NCBI RefSeq assembly: GCF_001638985.1
Contig: NW_017265135.1
Span: 2,533,223-2,597,222 of the forward strand
Direction: 5' to 3'
From: Phycomyces blakesleeanus NRRL 1555(-)
Lineage: Eukaryota > Mucoromycota > Mucoromycetes > Mucorales > Phycomycetaceae
DNA: 64,000 nt
The translations under genes were made by a program, and so were the position numbers. The notes beneath the pieces were generated by a model. It searched no databases. It was not told the origin of the DNA and worked only from the letters and a program-made list of their open reading frames with translations. Positions 1 through 13,300 of this stretch are shown one piece after another (the first letter of the stretch is position 1; the number at the start of each line of letters is the position of its first letter).

Positions 1-2675
1 GCCCAACACCCCAGTGAAACTACACCTCTCAATATGTATATTCTTAATTTATTAATATACAAGCCGAAATTATTTGGATGATCAAGGCAGTACAGTAACA
101 AACAACCCTTCTCGCTAACTATAGAACTGAGACAATGCCGCAACCTTAAGCTTTAGTAACATCCTCGAATAAATTTGTGTAACATAAAATATCCGAATCG
201 TCTTCAAAAGTTCTTTTTACCAAAAGGTATTGACACCAGTTAGTATACAAAAGACAATGCCGGGAAATATTTCAAGAGCTTATTCAAATACTATCCCCCT
301 TACTTTTTTTTCAATCTAATTATCTTCATAATATAGTCAAGACGTCTAAGTAAAACAAAGCTTTTATACTTAAGGCAATCATTCCACCATTCACAGCTAC
401 AGCTACAGCTATTTTTATAAAAAGAATGGACAAAGTTTCAGTCAGTTGATAATTAATTTATAAACAATTTCTTTACTGTTTTTTTTTGTCTACTCGCAAA
501 AACAAATCATTTGCTATAAAGTTAGCTAAACGCGGATAAGTGCTATATTTATTAAGAGTAATAAAGGCATAGAGAGAGAAAGATATATCACGCGCTGAAG
601 CGACTATTATAAGACAACCAGTACATTTTCTGGGTTTAGCCGTATGCAATCATGGTAGCATATATTAAGTGACATATCCCTTCTATAGCCAACCTCAAAA
701 GATACTTGAATTTTGTTTATCTTGTCACGGTATCATTTTGGCTCACAATCTATGCTATGATATATATATCAGCCCCTGATATGCTATTTGCCCTTCTTAC
801 CAGAATATCCATTGGTTGCAGGTGTATTATCCTCTTAACTGTCTATACACTTATATTTTGGTGGTTAGTACCGCAGTTTATCACCTAGCAATAGATAAAA
901 GTAATTCTGATCTAAAGCCAAAAATGTCTTTTGTTTTATATATATATTTAAATTTCTATAGCTACGTTGTTAACTGATTCAAATCGTAATACAATACGAT
1001 GGTCAATATTTGGTGGAAGAAACATATATGCATCTATTTACTACTTTTTAATACTTTAAGCTCAATAAATTAATGGGTATATATCTACAGGGTTTTTTAT
1101 AGACATTGTAGAAAGGGTATTCTATTGTATTCTATTATAGAATTACTATAATATCAGTACATAACCACTTCCTTCTGAGTAAAGGGTCATTTTTGGAAAG
1201 GATGACACTAAAAGCTACTAGATATGAGTCTATACAGGATTTTTGTGTATGATATATATTATTAAGTGATATAGCGCATGATGCTGCTCATCACATACGC
1301 TTGGGTTATATTTATGCACAAGAAATGAAGAGAGTTTATTGATTTTTAGACTGTCCGTAGCTGATTTGTCTATATTTTTGTGTACTTACGAGTGCCCTGT
1401 AAAGAAGAAATAAAAATAAAGTAAAGTAAAAAAATTAAAAAAACTGGAGTACAAGGAAATACACGAAAAGTATACGAAGAATAGTAGTCGCTTTTTTCCC
1501 CCCATTTTACATATATTTTTCAAACCATGCCACAATGGTTTTACAAAAATGAAATTCGTACAACTCATAACCCATTCAAATCAATATTCACAGGATCACA
1601 AATTCATACACGATCAATTTCTTGTCCACCCCGAAAATCAACAAAGCGATTCTGTAAGATTCCATGTGGCATGTGAGACCATGTACACGCCAAAAGCAAC
1701 ATTGTACAAAAAGCATGTAACAGGGATGTCAAAAAGAAGTTTGTTCACAATAATAAATAAACAATAGCATGAAATGAAATAAAATGAGATACTGTATATA
1801 CTTCAGGTACGATTTTGCGGAACTAGTATCATTATAGGGTAGTGTTTTTTTTATATCTTCTGATGGGCTTCTACTCCGGCTAAAATACTACAGCAATATT
1901 AACCCAGCATGAAAAATATTCATGGCTCCTTTGGAATCCCAAACAAGGGAAAACTGACATCTTATTCTTATAAGTAATGTATGTTCTTCTGCTAGAAAAA
2001 TGAGACTAAACGAATTCGATTCGTATTCACAGCAGAAAGAAAAATAGAAAACGAAAATGATTACAGAAAGGAAGCAATATACATAATCTTTTGCTGACAA
2101 GCAACCAGCCAATAAAAATAATAGCAATAATACAGATGATACTATTCCTGGAAATCAATATCGTGTGCATACTGAAAGTAATACAGGGCCTGTACTAGGC
2201 TATATATTTTATTTTATACCAATACATAAAGAGAGAAAGAGAGAGATATGGAATATGGTACTACAGCACTATACACGCTTGTTGCTCTGGTTCCTTTATT
2301 CAAAATCAGTCTTAATCTTGATATATATCTGCCCATAGTTTTTACGCCCGTGTTGCGACGCACAGAATACTTAAAAACGTATCGGGATTTTCATCGCGGC
2401 TTTGTAAGAGATTTCCGGACTATCATTGACCAAGGTAGACATCAAATAGAGTCCTTTCAAATTCCAAAACCGCTCCTTTGCTTTTTTGAAATAACTGTAA
2501 ATAAATAAATAAATAAAAAAAGATACTGGGATCCAGTATAAAACTTGGATCAATTTTTTAACTAGACTTAATTCTTTAACTTCTGCCCTTTTTTTTAAAA
2601 AAAAATAAAGAAGGCTTAAGAACACCGAAGTTTTATCTCTTTATTCATCAACTGTAATTCGGCATAAATTACATA
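1..2675. other. AT-rich intergenic region, no supported gene
   Basis: No coding region is supported here. The open frames are short (60-86 codons), low in complexity and lack recognisable motifs or splice-linked partners. The stretch has runs of T, TATA-like tracts and a GA-rich run near 2228-2247. The last few hundred bases must hold the promoter of the MFS gene that starts at 2676, but no specific element can be named. Confidence 0.6.
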
Positions 2676-4453
2676 ATGACAGGGAGTGTAGACACAAAAG
2701 TTGATAGTTATCATCCCAATGACTATGAAAAACAAGATGTGCTCGAGACTGTGAGCATCAACGAGCGTTTTGACGAAGCTGGGAATGAGACTTTCGTCCA
2801 GTCAGCTGCAGAAAGATCCTTGGTTCGCAAGTTGGATTATATCTATGTTATGCCTTTTATTGCTGTCCTCAATTTCTTGCAGGTAAGAATTTGTTTATAA
2901 GAAATATGACTTGAACTAACAAATTCTGTCTAGTTTTTTGACAAGTCTTCTCTTAATTACTCTGGCGTGTTAACTATCAAAGCCGACACTGGTATTACAA
3001 GTGCTCAGTATGGATGGCTTGGATCTATCTTTTATCTCGGATACCTTCTATTCCAGGTATATTTTCAAGCAGAAAAATAAAATAGATACAAGCACGTTTC
3101 AGAAAATATTAACACTGTTCTATAGGGTCCCAATGCAATTCTTCTTCAAAGAGTTCCTATATCTAAATATATGGGATCACTGATTATAATCTGGGGTGTA
3201 GTCCTCACTGTAACCTCAGAAGGAAAAAACTTTTCTCAACTCGCGGCCCTTCGTTTTCTTTTGGGTTTCTTTGAGGCTGGAATCTACCCATGTTGTATCA
3301 TGTTGATCAGTTCAATGTACCGTCGCACAGAACAGTCTGTTAGAATTGGTGTCGTTTACATTTGCAACGGTATTGCAATGGCTGTTGGTGGCCTTGTAAG
3401 TTACGGCATTGGTCACATGGAAAATGTTCTTGGAAAGAGTTCTTGGCAATGGTAAGACTTTGCGCCTTTGCCTTACTGTCACTAACAATTTATGAACTGT
3501 AGGATCATGATCATTCTTGGTTCAGTCACAATTCTATTTGGCGTAATATGCTTTTTCTGCCTAATCGACAACCCCAGATCTCGTTTCCTTCGGCTCACGC
3601 CCGAACAAAAAGAAGTTGTTGATGCCCGCCTAAGAGACAATTCAGTCGTACGAACAACTGAAATTAAGTACAGCCACATGCTTGAATCACTCCGAGAGCC
3701 CCGCTTTTACTGCTTCATTTTATCTTCTCTTCTCATCAACTTCCAAAACGGTGCACTGAGTACTTTCAGCGCAATTATCACAGCTGGATTTGGGTTTTCG
3801 GTAAGGGATTTTATATTCATTGTATAATTGTAGAAAAGGTTATTAAAATGTTGACCAATTTTAATTTTAATATTAATATTAATATTAATATTAATTCATT
3901 TTTACTTATTTAGAGTCTTAATGCCATTCTTCTTTCAGTACCATCCGGGGTAGTGGATTGCATATACATTGCCTTTGCTGTTTGGTTCAACCGTCGTTAT
4001 GGCCATACAATCTATACCAGCTGTGTACTTCTTGCTATCTCTGTACTTGGTCTCATTCTACTTATCGTAATTCCTAAGCCTCAAGTCAAGTTGCTTGGTC
4101 TTTACATGTGCTGGTCTTATGCTGCTGCATATACCCTCATTTTGGTATCAGTGGCAAACAATGTTGCTGGCTATACAAAAAAGATCTTTTACAGCACTGG
4201 AATGATGGTGATGTACACATTTGGAAACTTTATTGGTCCCCAAATGATGGTTTCATGGCAAGCACCTCTTTACCTTGGTGGTATGATCGGATACATGTGT
4301 GCCAACGCAGTTTGTATTGGTCTTCTCCTACTGGCTCGTTACTACATGATGAAATCGAACCGCGAACGCCTCGCCAACCCGAGTAAAGATGAGATCGACG
4401 TTAATGATGATCTGACTGATATCCAAAACCCAAACTACATTTACCGTCTATAA
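2676..4453 (+). CDS. MFS anion:cation symporter, Dal5/allantoate permease type (copy A)
   Basis: This is a plasma-membrane organic-anion transporter of the major facilitator superfamily. Five exons close in frame: 2676-2882, 2934-3056, 3126-3451, 3503-3800 and 3914-4453. They give about 497 residues, usual for the family. A soluble N-terminus leads into hydrophobic segments fitting 12 membrane helices. The stretch RFLLGFFEAGIYP (exon 3) is the characteristic signature of the anion:cation symporter family, and YRRTEQ follows it. The C-terminus ends in an acidic tail with NPNYIYRL. Introns are 51, 69, 51 and 113 nt with GT-AG ends. A second copy on the same strand at 7389-9223 has the same intron positions and phases. 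Relatives carry allantoate, nicotinate, tartrate or similar acids; the substrate cannot be read from sequence. The family call is sure, the substrate unknown. Confidence 0.93.
3866..3895. repeat. (TTAATA)n short tandem repeat in intron 4 of MFS copy A
   Basis: About five copies of a TTAATA-type unit lie inside the fourth intron of the first transporter gene. The repeat helps make this intron (113 nt) the longest of the gene. The matching intron of the second copy (56 nt) lacks it, so it probably arose after the duplication. Confidence 0.8.
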
Positions 4454-4883
4454 TGAGTCCGGTTCCTGGCTAACTCACAAAATTTCCAGTGGCTTCGAAG
4501 AATCCCACAGTACCTTGTTTATTACTCACATAAAATACCCTCAAGTAACACATGTTCAGGGTTCTTTTCCTTGTACACTACTGCATTTTTACTTATTCAG
4601 CTTAATACTTTCATATTTTATAATTAGATTTCAAATAATAATGGATCATATTTTTCCCTCTATATAATAATATATCATTTAAAATATATATACATTTTTG
4701 TTAAAGACCCTTTTGTGTATCTCTTGGATTCACAATCAGACACATATTGTGATTCGAGTTAGATTAAAAATTGAATTTCTGCGTAGTTCAAAATCAATAT
4801 AATATAAAATAATATAATACAAAATAAAATGAATACATCATTTAAGAGTCAATATGTTGCACTGAACGGGTAGCGTGGTATGG

Positions 4884-5090
4884 ACAGGCAAGCCTATCGA
4901 ATCTAGCGTTTTCTCAAAAAATATGTCGGATAATCAAAACCAAATGTCATGAGTTTAGATTGCTTTTTTACCTCTTTGGTTGAAAAAACAAATTGTCGGA
5001 AATGGCTAACTATAATTGAATGGAAACTTGCGTTTAATTGTCGCATATCTTCTGTACCTGCTTTTGCCTCTCTCTCTTTCATCCTAATAC
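4884..5090 (+). repeat. Left arm of a diverged inverted repeat
   Basis: This stretch is the reverse complement, with scattered mismatches and small indels, of 6524-6731. By eye the match is about 80-85 percent across roughly 207 bp, running from ACAGGCAAGCCTATCG at the outer end to CATCCTAATAC at the inner end. Blocks such as TTTTCTCAAAAA, TGTCGGATAAT, CATGAGTTTA, CAAATTGTCGGA and TGGCTAACTATAATTGA are shared exactly or nearly so. The minus strand has an open frame through the arm, but the other arm has stops in the matching frame. It could be the ends of one degenerate DNA transposon or two separate copies of a dispersed repeat. Confidence 0.75.
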
Positions 5091-6523
5091 AAATATATAA
5101 CATAATAATGAATACCTTTTTTAATACCAAAAGCTATGGCCAGCGTCAGTAATGCTGTCGAGAAAGACATTTAAGATCTATAGATAATGTATGGTATTCA
5201 TGAATGTTGGAGATTATGGGTTCTTATATTTTATTTCGGAAAGGAAATGCCGGTTTGGTTGGTGAGCTTTTTCTATACGGTATCTTTGTATAGGCTCGGG
5301 TACCAATAGTACGATCCTTATCTAGTAGCTACTAAGACTGTATTTCCATTTACTATAGTCCTTATCAAAAAATACAATACCGCTACTTAGCTCAATTGGT
5401 TGTATATCACTTTACGGTGCAAGAACTTCTCTTTACCGTCAATATATTCTTAACCCTAAAGTTAACCCAGAGCCAAACAACAAATCATTTACATATGTAT
5501 TCAAATATCATAGGTGTCAAAAACGTTAATTTATGTATAGCTCAATGTCAAATAAATAAAAAAAGCTGTTGTTTTTCTAATCCAAAACTTGATCCCTTTT
5601 GCTTGTGTCAAGCCAAACCATACTGAAAAATAACTGTATTCTTCATTACCCTATTACTTTTCTTTCTTTTTTTACATTTCCATAAAAAGTAAAATAAATA
5701 AAGACCTGGACATAAAGCCATGAACACTATAATAAGGTGTTTGATAGACTTTATCTTTCAGATTAGCAAAAATTATGAAGCCTGTGCTCGCAGTCGTGAC
5801 ATAGTACGATTGCATTTGCTATACGTGTATTATCTGAGCTGTTTAGCCTTCTACTCATGGTAAATAGAAGCAATTATTCTCATGCCAAAGAAATCAGCGT
5901 TAGATTTCTTGATTTCTAATCCCTAGTAAACTACACATCATCTTTTTTAAACCACGTCATGTAGGACCCCAGTGTGGTAGCTAGTGCCACTTTCTTGGAA
6001 CGTGAACACAGTATCATGTTTCTCATTTAATTTTTGGATATCATGAATTGATATACTCGAACAACCAGTTTACATGTGCGTCTCTGTCCACAGATGATGA
6101 CACCGTCAGCCTCTAAATTCTTTGTTTGAGCGTGGGACGTAATTCTTTTGAAAACTAGGCATACCATCCAAGACTTATAACATCTATAACATAGAGTTTC
6201 TTTGGTCTTTTTGGTTTTTGTGATACAAATTTATTTTCAGTTTGATGATGAGTGATGTTGATTGTTGTCTACGGGATGCTTATGTGGTTTGTAATCTCAG
6301 TTGTGGGGGTATTATTGGCTTTATAGGCCCAAGTAATTCCATTATGCTCAAACTCTAATAAGTATCGTTTAGAGGACAAAAGGACTTTAGGTTTTTGTTA
6401 TTTATTGATGGCATGAGTGATTTAAGCTGTAAAAAAAACATGTTATGCAAAAGGAAAGCAAACAAAGGGTGGTCAAAAGAACGGTGTATTTCTGGGAGTG
6501 ACGACGTTTTGATATTTCAGAGC

Positions 6524-6731
6524 GCATTAGGAAGAGAGAGAGACAAAAAAAAAAGCAGGTACAGAAAATATGCGATAAGTAAACGCAATTTTCCAGTCAA
6601 TTATAGTTAGCCATATCCGACAATTTGTTTTTCAACAAAAGTGATATAAAAGCAATTTAAACTCATGGCATTTGGGTTTTATTATCCGACATAATTTTTG
6701 AGAAAACGCCAAATTCAATAGGTTTGACAGT
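6524..6731 (-). repeat. Right arm of a diverged inverted repeat
   Basis: Inverted partner of 4884-5090. With the outer ends about 1.85 kb apart, the layout resembles terminal inverted repeats, but I saw no clear target-site duplication and no transposase between them. In the frame that is open in the left arm this copy has stops, several of them C-to-T type changes (for example CAA to TAA), which suggests it does not code. The inner edge holds a GA-rich run matching the CT-rich run of the left arm. Confidence 0.75.
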
Positions 6732-7388
6732 ATCGATAAATACAAAGGAAAAAAAAAATCCAAAAGTTTGACTGTGTAGGGCGGAATTGTGATCGAACTA
6801 TTGTACAACAAAAAGCGTCTTTTTAACATTAAAAAAAAATATGGGTTGTAATACGTCAAATCCACTTTAAGCAGTACGGCTTCTTGTCGTTTAAAGTTTA
6901 GTTAGCCATTAACTTCAAATATATTAGTAATATCATCTAAATTATAGTCTATTGTTTGTTTTCTTTTTTTCTTCTTTAAAAGAAGTCGTGTTTGTTATGG
7001 AAATGCTATACATGTTCAAGGTTTCCTATACTGAAGAAAAGTACTAGTTCTCTTTCACGCCACTAATATTCTTATTTTAGACTTCAAAAGAGGTGATTGA
7101 ACTGCTTCTAAAGAGTCAGAATTGATAATCCACACAACAAATGTTGAAAAACAAATCTTCAGACTAATCCAATTTTTGATTTTTTTTTTGATTTTTTTTT
7201 GTTTTTAATTTCTTCAATTTCAGACTCATTATCGTAATTAAACTCTTTTCTTTTTCTTTTTTATATACCTCTCTTTCTCCGTACTACTTCTTTCTCATAT
7301 TCTGCTCGCCTATTATTTGTGCCAAAAGAGACTTTCAGATTATCTGCTCAAAGCCCTCCCTTTATAGATATTCGCAGGGACAAATGCA

Positions 7389-9223
7389 ATGTCAGTATAT
7401 CCCAGAACGTCCTCAGATATACCTCTAGACACAATGGAAAAACAATCAAACCAATCCCTCTACGGAGACTCAGAATCTTCACCATACCACCAATACAATG
7501 ATTATATGTATGGTCAAGAAGACCCACCGTCATCTAGCGAAGAACGTGCGTTTGTTCGTAAATTGGACTTTATGATCATGCCCATTATCTGCACCATCGA
7601 TTTTCTTCAGGTGAGAAAACTCGACAATTCAATAAATAAATTATACTATTATTGACGCTTAATTCAGTTCCTTGATAAATCTACAATTACATATGCAAGT
7701 GGCTTTGGCTTTAGAGAAAAAGTAAACCTTGTAGGAAACCAATACGCTCTACTAGGGTCGATTTTCTATCTCGGCTATTTGGTATTTCAGGTAAATTGGT
7801 AGTTTAGCTTAAATTTTCTGTTTAGAGCCTGAATGATGATTATATATATAATATATATATATATTTTTGCCCAATGATACTTAATAATTTCTATATACAA
7901 ATATATTTTCTTTTGGTTCTTTAGATACCAAATAACTTTTTATTACAGCGAGTACCACTTGGAAAATACATAGGCGTCATGGTGTTTCTGTGGGGAACAG
8001 TCTTGGCCCTAACAGCACTTGGACACAATTTCTCACAAATTGCAGCCATGCGCTTTTTACTCGGATTTTTTGAAGCAGGCATATACCCTGCCCTTACCCT
8101 TCTTGTCAGTACTTTTTATCGTCGCTCTGAACAAATCACTAGATTGGGCGCATTCTGGCTGTGCAACGGGTTAGGGCTTATTATCGGAGGAATCCTTACT
8201 TATGGAATCGGAACCATGAAAAATCTGAGGGGTCTTGAGGAGTGGCAATGGTAAATCCTTTTTTTTTCTTGTAATATACATACACATATTAATGCTTATA
8301 TATTCATTTTTAAAAAATAATAATAATAGGATTATGATAATTCTTGGCTCTATTACCGCCACAGTTGGAGTTTTCTCTTTCTTCTTCTTGATCGACAATC
8401 CGAAATCGCGAGCCTTAGAATTAAATGCCGAACAGGAAATCTTGGTCGAAGAACGAACCAGAGATAATGCCGTCGTACGTACCTCGGTAATGAAAAAAAG
8501 TCAGATCCTTGAGGCTCTACGTGAACCACGTTTCTGGTGCTTTTCCTTCGCATGTCTTCTGATAAACCTTCAAAACGGTGCCATGACAGTTTACAGTTCA
8601 CAGATTACGATGGGCTTTGGATTTACAGTAAGTAAATGTATATACTTTGGTACATAACCTTCAATTAAACCTTTGATTTTTAGGGTCTTCAATCTACACT
8701 TCTAAGTGTTGGCTCCGGAGGATCAGTCATACTGATGATTGTACTATCAATCATCATTGTTAGAAAGACCAGAGAAACGATATATACTGCCTGCTTTATG
8801 ATGATAATTGACATAATCGGCTTGATCCTTCTTCTTGTCATTCCAGAAACACGCGCAAAACTTTTTGGATTTTACCTAGCCTGGTCCTATGTTGGAGCAT
8901 ATGTTCTTATGATTACCTCTATTTCTAACAATGTATCTGGATACACTAAAAAGATCTTTTATAACGGTCTTATTATGATATTCTATACAATCGGAAACTT
9001 CTGTGGTCCGCTCATGATGAACGAAAGTCACGCACCAAGATATCTAGGCAGCATGGTCGGCTATATTATCGCCAGTTTTATAACCATCATACTCATGTTG
9101 GTTGCACGTTGGAGAATGGCAAATGTAAACCGCAGACGACTTGAAAACTCATCAGCAATATTAACCAACGTGGAAGATGATTTGAGTGATATCCAGGACC
9201 CTAACTTTATCTATCGCTTGTAA
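7389..9223 (+). CDS. MFS anion:cation symporter, Dal5/allantoate permease type (copy B)
   Basis: Tandem paralogue of the gene at 2676-4453 and likewise a predicted plasma-membrane organic-anion symporter. Exons are 7389-7610, 7668-7790, 7925-8250, 8330-8627 and 8684-9223, about 502 residues. Exons 2 to 5 have exactly the same lengths (123, 326, 298 and 540 nt) and phases as in copy A; only the first exon differs, by 15 nt. The signature RFLLGFFEAGIYP is identical and the tail ends NPNFIYRL. By eye the proteins are about half to two thirds identical in the membrane core, so the duplication is not recent. Start: the ATG at 7389 has no in-frame rival upstream; an ATG 45 nt further in is an alternative. 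A (TA)n tract lies in intron 2. The substrate is unknown; the divergence suggests the copies may differ in substrate or expression. Confidence 0.93.
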
Positions 9224-10303
9224 ACTTCAATTTAGACAAATTATACTTCAAAACCTCCACCTTCCCTTCCCTTCCTCTCTCTCTCTTTCTCTCTTTTGCT
9301 TTTTTAAAGCACTGTAATTTATCCTACATCATTTATACTTTATTACAATAACTAAAAGTATCATTTTCTTTGTTTAATAGACCAAAGTTAATATGATACA
9401 TCTTTGTTAACCAATACATTGCACATATCTATAACCATTTATAATAAAACCATACATTTCCATGTAGAAGAAGTGTCAGGTTTTTGTAAACTCCCCCGAG
9501 ACTTTGTCCAACGACATTATTCTCCTTTCATTTCAAGAGGATAGTGTCACCTGTCATATTTGACCCTTAAACTTTGGTGCTTTTAACAAATGAGATTGTC
9601 TTTATACCAGATGCGAAGAAGAAGAAAACTGAATTAGCTAGCTAAAAATACCAAGTATATATCATCTGTGCATAATATACTTGGTTTACTTATTTCCCTT
9701 GTAGACATCTCATTTATTAATTTCTATTTGGTTACAAATACATTTCCCCATTTAACCTACTTAATTTAGTGAATGACGACCCATGCCATCTTATCAGGTT
9801 AAACTTTTTGATAAGTATCACCGAGCTAACGGAATTATGATTTTGTGCCTTCGTTAGATTATATTGGACTGCTTTGACCACATCGGAGATACTTATTCTA
9901 GAGCCAAGAAAAAAAAAGAACATGACAAAAGAAGTAGTTGAAGCTGCAGTGGAACTTATGCAAAATAAAACCTTTATTTGAAACACCTATATATATAAGA
10001 TTTGAACGGACATGGAAAATAATTCATAATATGAATGAAAAAAAGAAAAAGAAAAAAAAAACGTGCTGTACCTTTGATTTTATTAACACACCGTATCAAA
10101 TTTCGAAATTAATACAGAATTTTATCATTGTCTCGGTATCTTTTAGAGGTTATATATGACAGAAAAGAATAATTGATTGAAATAATATGTAGTTTGAGGA
10201 AAATGATTGGGTATATATATATAATTATACGTTTTTTGGCTTGTTTTTTTTTCTTAAATAAAATAAAATAAAAGAGAAATCTCGGGTATTATTCTATATA
10301 TTC
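9224..10303. other. Convergent intergenic region
   Basis: About 1.1 kb between the 3' ends of the second transporter (+) and the Slm1-like gene (-). It starts with a C/T-rich run (9258-9300) that is probably 3' UTR. The rest is AT-rich, with an A-run near 10038-10060. No gene supported. Confidence 0.6.
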
Positions 10304-13300
10304 CTATAATTGTCTATTTTGTGCTTCCAGGGCAGGTAGAGAATATGCGGCAATATCAATCTCCGGATAAGAATCGATCGAAAATGTTGATCCCGATGGT
10401 GAATTTGGTCCTGAAGTCGATGAGAAATATAAAGAAGATGCAGCATCATCTATTAAATTACTTTCTCCAGAATATCTTCTTGGATCCGACACTTGGCTAG
10501 GCTCTCTAGCAATATCAATCAATTCTGGTAAGTCTGCTATAGTACTCAATGACTGTCTCGCAGTACAAATGCTTCTCGAGCTGATCGAATCGGCATCATC
10601 ATCTTCATCTCCGCTATCGTGCGATGCATAATATTCTTGAATAACATCATTTGTTCCACCCTCTTCCAAAACGTTTACCAATGCCTGATCACTGACATTG
10701 CCATGATCGTCGATTAATTTGATGTCGCTACTGCGAGAATTGTCTTTGTCTAACTTTCCCAAAGATCCCGTTTCGCTTTCAATAGTTTCCAATGGGCGAG
10801 TATTCTGTGTAGTGCTTTCGTCAAGTTTTGATGAACACTCGGTGGATCCTGACTGTACTTCAGATACAAAAGACAATGTCGAATCGTTATTATTGTTGCT
10901 GCCAGCTTTTGCTTCCATATCTGAAGAAGATGGATTTAACACCTCCGTGGACTTAGTTGTCATATCAGTTTCAGACGGAGGTTTATCTTCCGCCGATATT
11001 GAGCTCGAGTCTCTGTTCAGGCCAATCGAGGATCGATTGGATACTAGGTATTGAGCCATGTAGGACCGTCCTGCCACTTCAACCAGTGCTTTACACCAGT
11101 CCAGGAGAGCTTGTCGAGAGCTTACACGGAATTGATACGTCTTGTCACGCTGTAGTACTGTTGTGGACGGTCTTCGTATTTCAAACGTGTAATGTTGATT
11201 GGATTCATCATTAGTCATCTCGTTCGAGATATTTGATTCATTCACGAATTGGTTGATATCAATGGACGGGACGATCACAGAATTTGGAATATAAATAAAT
11301 CTTTCGGGTGCTACTTTGTCGCTTAAACTGAACTGGTGAAGAAAACCACCTAAAAGATATTTGCATTAGATAAATAGCTCAAAGCATCTTCAAATCTACT
11401 ACTCCTACTTACATTGACTAAGAACAAAATATTTCTCTACAAACTGCTTCCGAACACCAGTCTTTCTCTCAATTTTTCCTTTCATCAAGGTCAGAACATA
11501 GGGGTTATGCTTATTCTTAAAATTGATATTGCGGTAATCTTTTGTTGGAAACTGCTCGTTCACTAAATCTTTTTTATGATCTTCCATAAATTGTTCCCAC
11601 TCGACTTCTGGCGTAGACATATCAAGCAGCGCCTTGAACGGAGTACGATCTTCTGAAGAATCGTCGGATAAACCAGGTGGAATGTTTTCATAGCAAAACT
11701 GAATAGAAGTTTTCAGACTTTGTATAACCCTTCTTTCGAATGCTGCAACGTCCTTTTGAACCCCAACCATAAGTATTCGTAACCTATTCTCTTCATCGAC
11801 CTCCTTTTTCAATTGTCGTAGCACGTCTATTAAAAAAATACAATTAAGTACATGTATACTCAATTGTCTTCCATACAACCTTACATAAATTAGCCACCCA
11901 TGGATCTTGCAACTGTTGAAGGCGTTGATCATCTCCAGTTTCTCGATCCATTCCTCTACAGCATCTGTCGAGATGGGACATAGTCTTTACTGTAACCTCT
12001 GCACGTTTCAAAAGCTCGTCCATCGCTAGATCTTGGTTCTCTCCTAGTTCTCGAATCTTTTCCTTGCATTCTTTTTTAAGTTTCATAATGGCTGGTATAT
12101 GGTCCTGAAACACGTGTTCACTAAAGTCTCTTTGCTCTTGAATAACAGTGACCGTCAACATCTTTAAACCCGTATAAAGAGTTGCAATGGCGTTGGTAGG
12201 TTCCTTTTGTCCCATGTAGTCTTCTTTAAGTAATGATAGCGACTGCTGCTGAAAAGATCGACTGCTTTGTACATTAATCCTAGCCGTCTCTTCTAACCAT
12301 GCTCCGATAGCTTTGATAATAAATAACCAATTTTCCAAACGTGTAATAACCACATCGGCTCGGTTCAGACTAAATTCTTCAGCTGGTCGAGAGGTATTTC
12401 CATTGCTTTTCTCAGTCGCATTGGTATACGTAGGTCTGCGTACCGGGGGAACAGGAACCGCGGTTTCAGGAGTACCTGGATTGCTATCACTCTTTGGTAA
12501 GATATCCTTGTGGACCTTTGACTCTGTTTGCTGTATTTGTTTTATTTTATGTGCCGAAGAAATAGGTAATGGAGTATGTTTTGTAGGTATCGAAGTTACT
12601 GGGGCTGCTGTAACTGATAAACTTCTCTTGAGTTTGTCTTCAACGTTGCCTTCAACGTTGTCTGATACAGCTTGAGAGGTAGTGTCTACCAAGACAGCCA
12701 ATGTTTCTGGTTTAGAAGTTGATGCTGTGAGAGATATTTCATTACTAAGACTGGTCTTTCGTCCGGCAATAAGTGCCGCCGGTGCCGTAGAAAATAATGG
12801 AAAATAAGAGCTGGTGTTTTTCTGGAAACTGGTTGTTGGAGTTGGAGTTTGGGGTGACTCAAGTATAGGGGTTCCTGGAAAAGGGGGTCCAAATGAACCC
12901 GCGGTGTCTACAGTTGAAGTACTACTAGACGTTTGAATGACATGCGATCGGGACTTGCTACGTTTTTTTGGGAGCCAAGGTCTCTTTAAAGGCTTAATCG
13001 AGCTCGACTTCAGTAGCTGCTCCAGTAGCTCAGGAGTTGGAATCTGGTCAAACTCTTCCTTAAAACGGCCCGAATGTCTGATTTCATCAATATTGATTTC
13101 AAATTGATTTGATTCTTTTTCTGGAATAGACAAAGAAACAACCGACTCATGTCTTGAAGAAGAGAGGTGTACGGGCGTATAGAGTGGATAGATTGGACTC
13201 TCTAGTCTTTCGACCAGGGACTTATTTGGCTCTTTTGGATCATAATCTATATTAAGTGGTGGTGGAAGATTCCTTGACGAAGAAGATGGTATATTGCGAA

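Larger units (their letters stand above)
4454..7388. other. Intergenic region between the two MFS copies
   Basis: About 2.9 kb with no convincing gene. It contains the pair of inverted repeat arms listed separately (4884-5090 and 6524-6731). The DNA between the arms has only short open frames, including a small Cys-containing one near 5490-5626 that resembles nothing I recognise. A D-arm-like string near 5380-5400 lacks a T-arm, so no tRNA is called. A pyrimidine-rich tract at about 7240-7310, with TATA near 7260, precedes the second transporter gene and is its likely promoter. Confidence 0.6.

Noticed and set aside
706..888. Hydrophobic 60-codon + strand frame
   Set aside because: Short, AT-rich, no motif, no partner exon; a chance frame in intergenic DNA.
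5370..5460. String like a tRNA D-arm (TAGCTCAATTGGT)
   Set aside because: No matching acceptor stem, anticodon arm or TTCGA-type T-arm follows.
5487..5626. Small Cys-containing frame between the inverted repeat arms
   Set aside because: No in-frame signal peptide or family resemblance; the longer form needs a non-ATG start.
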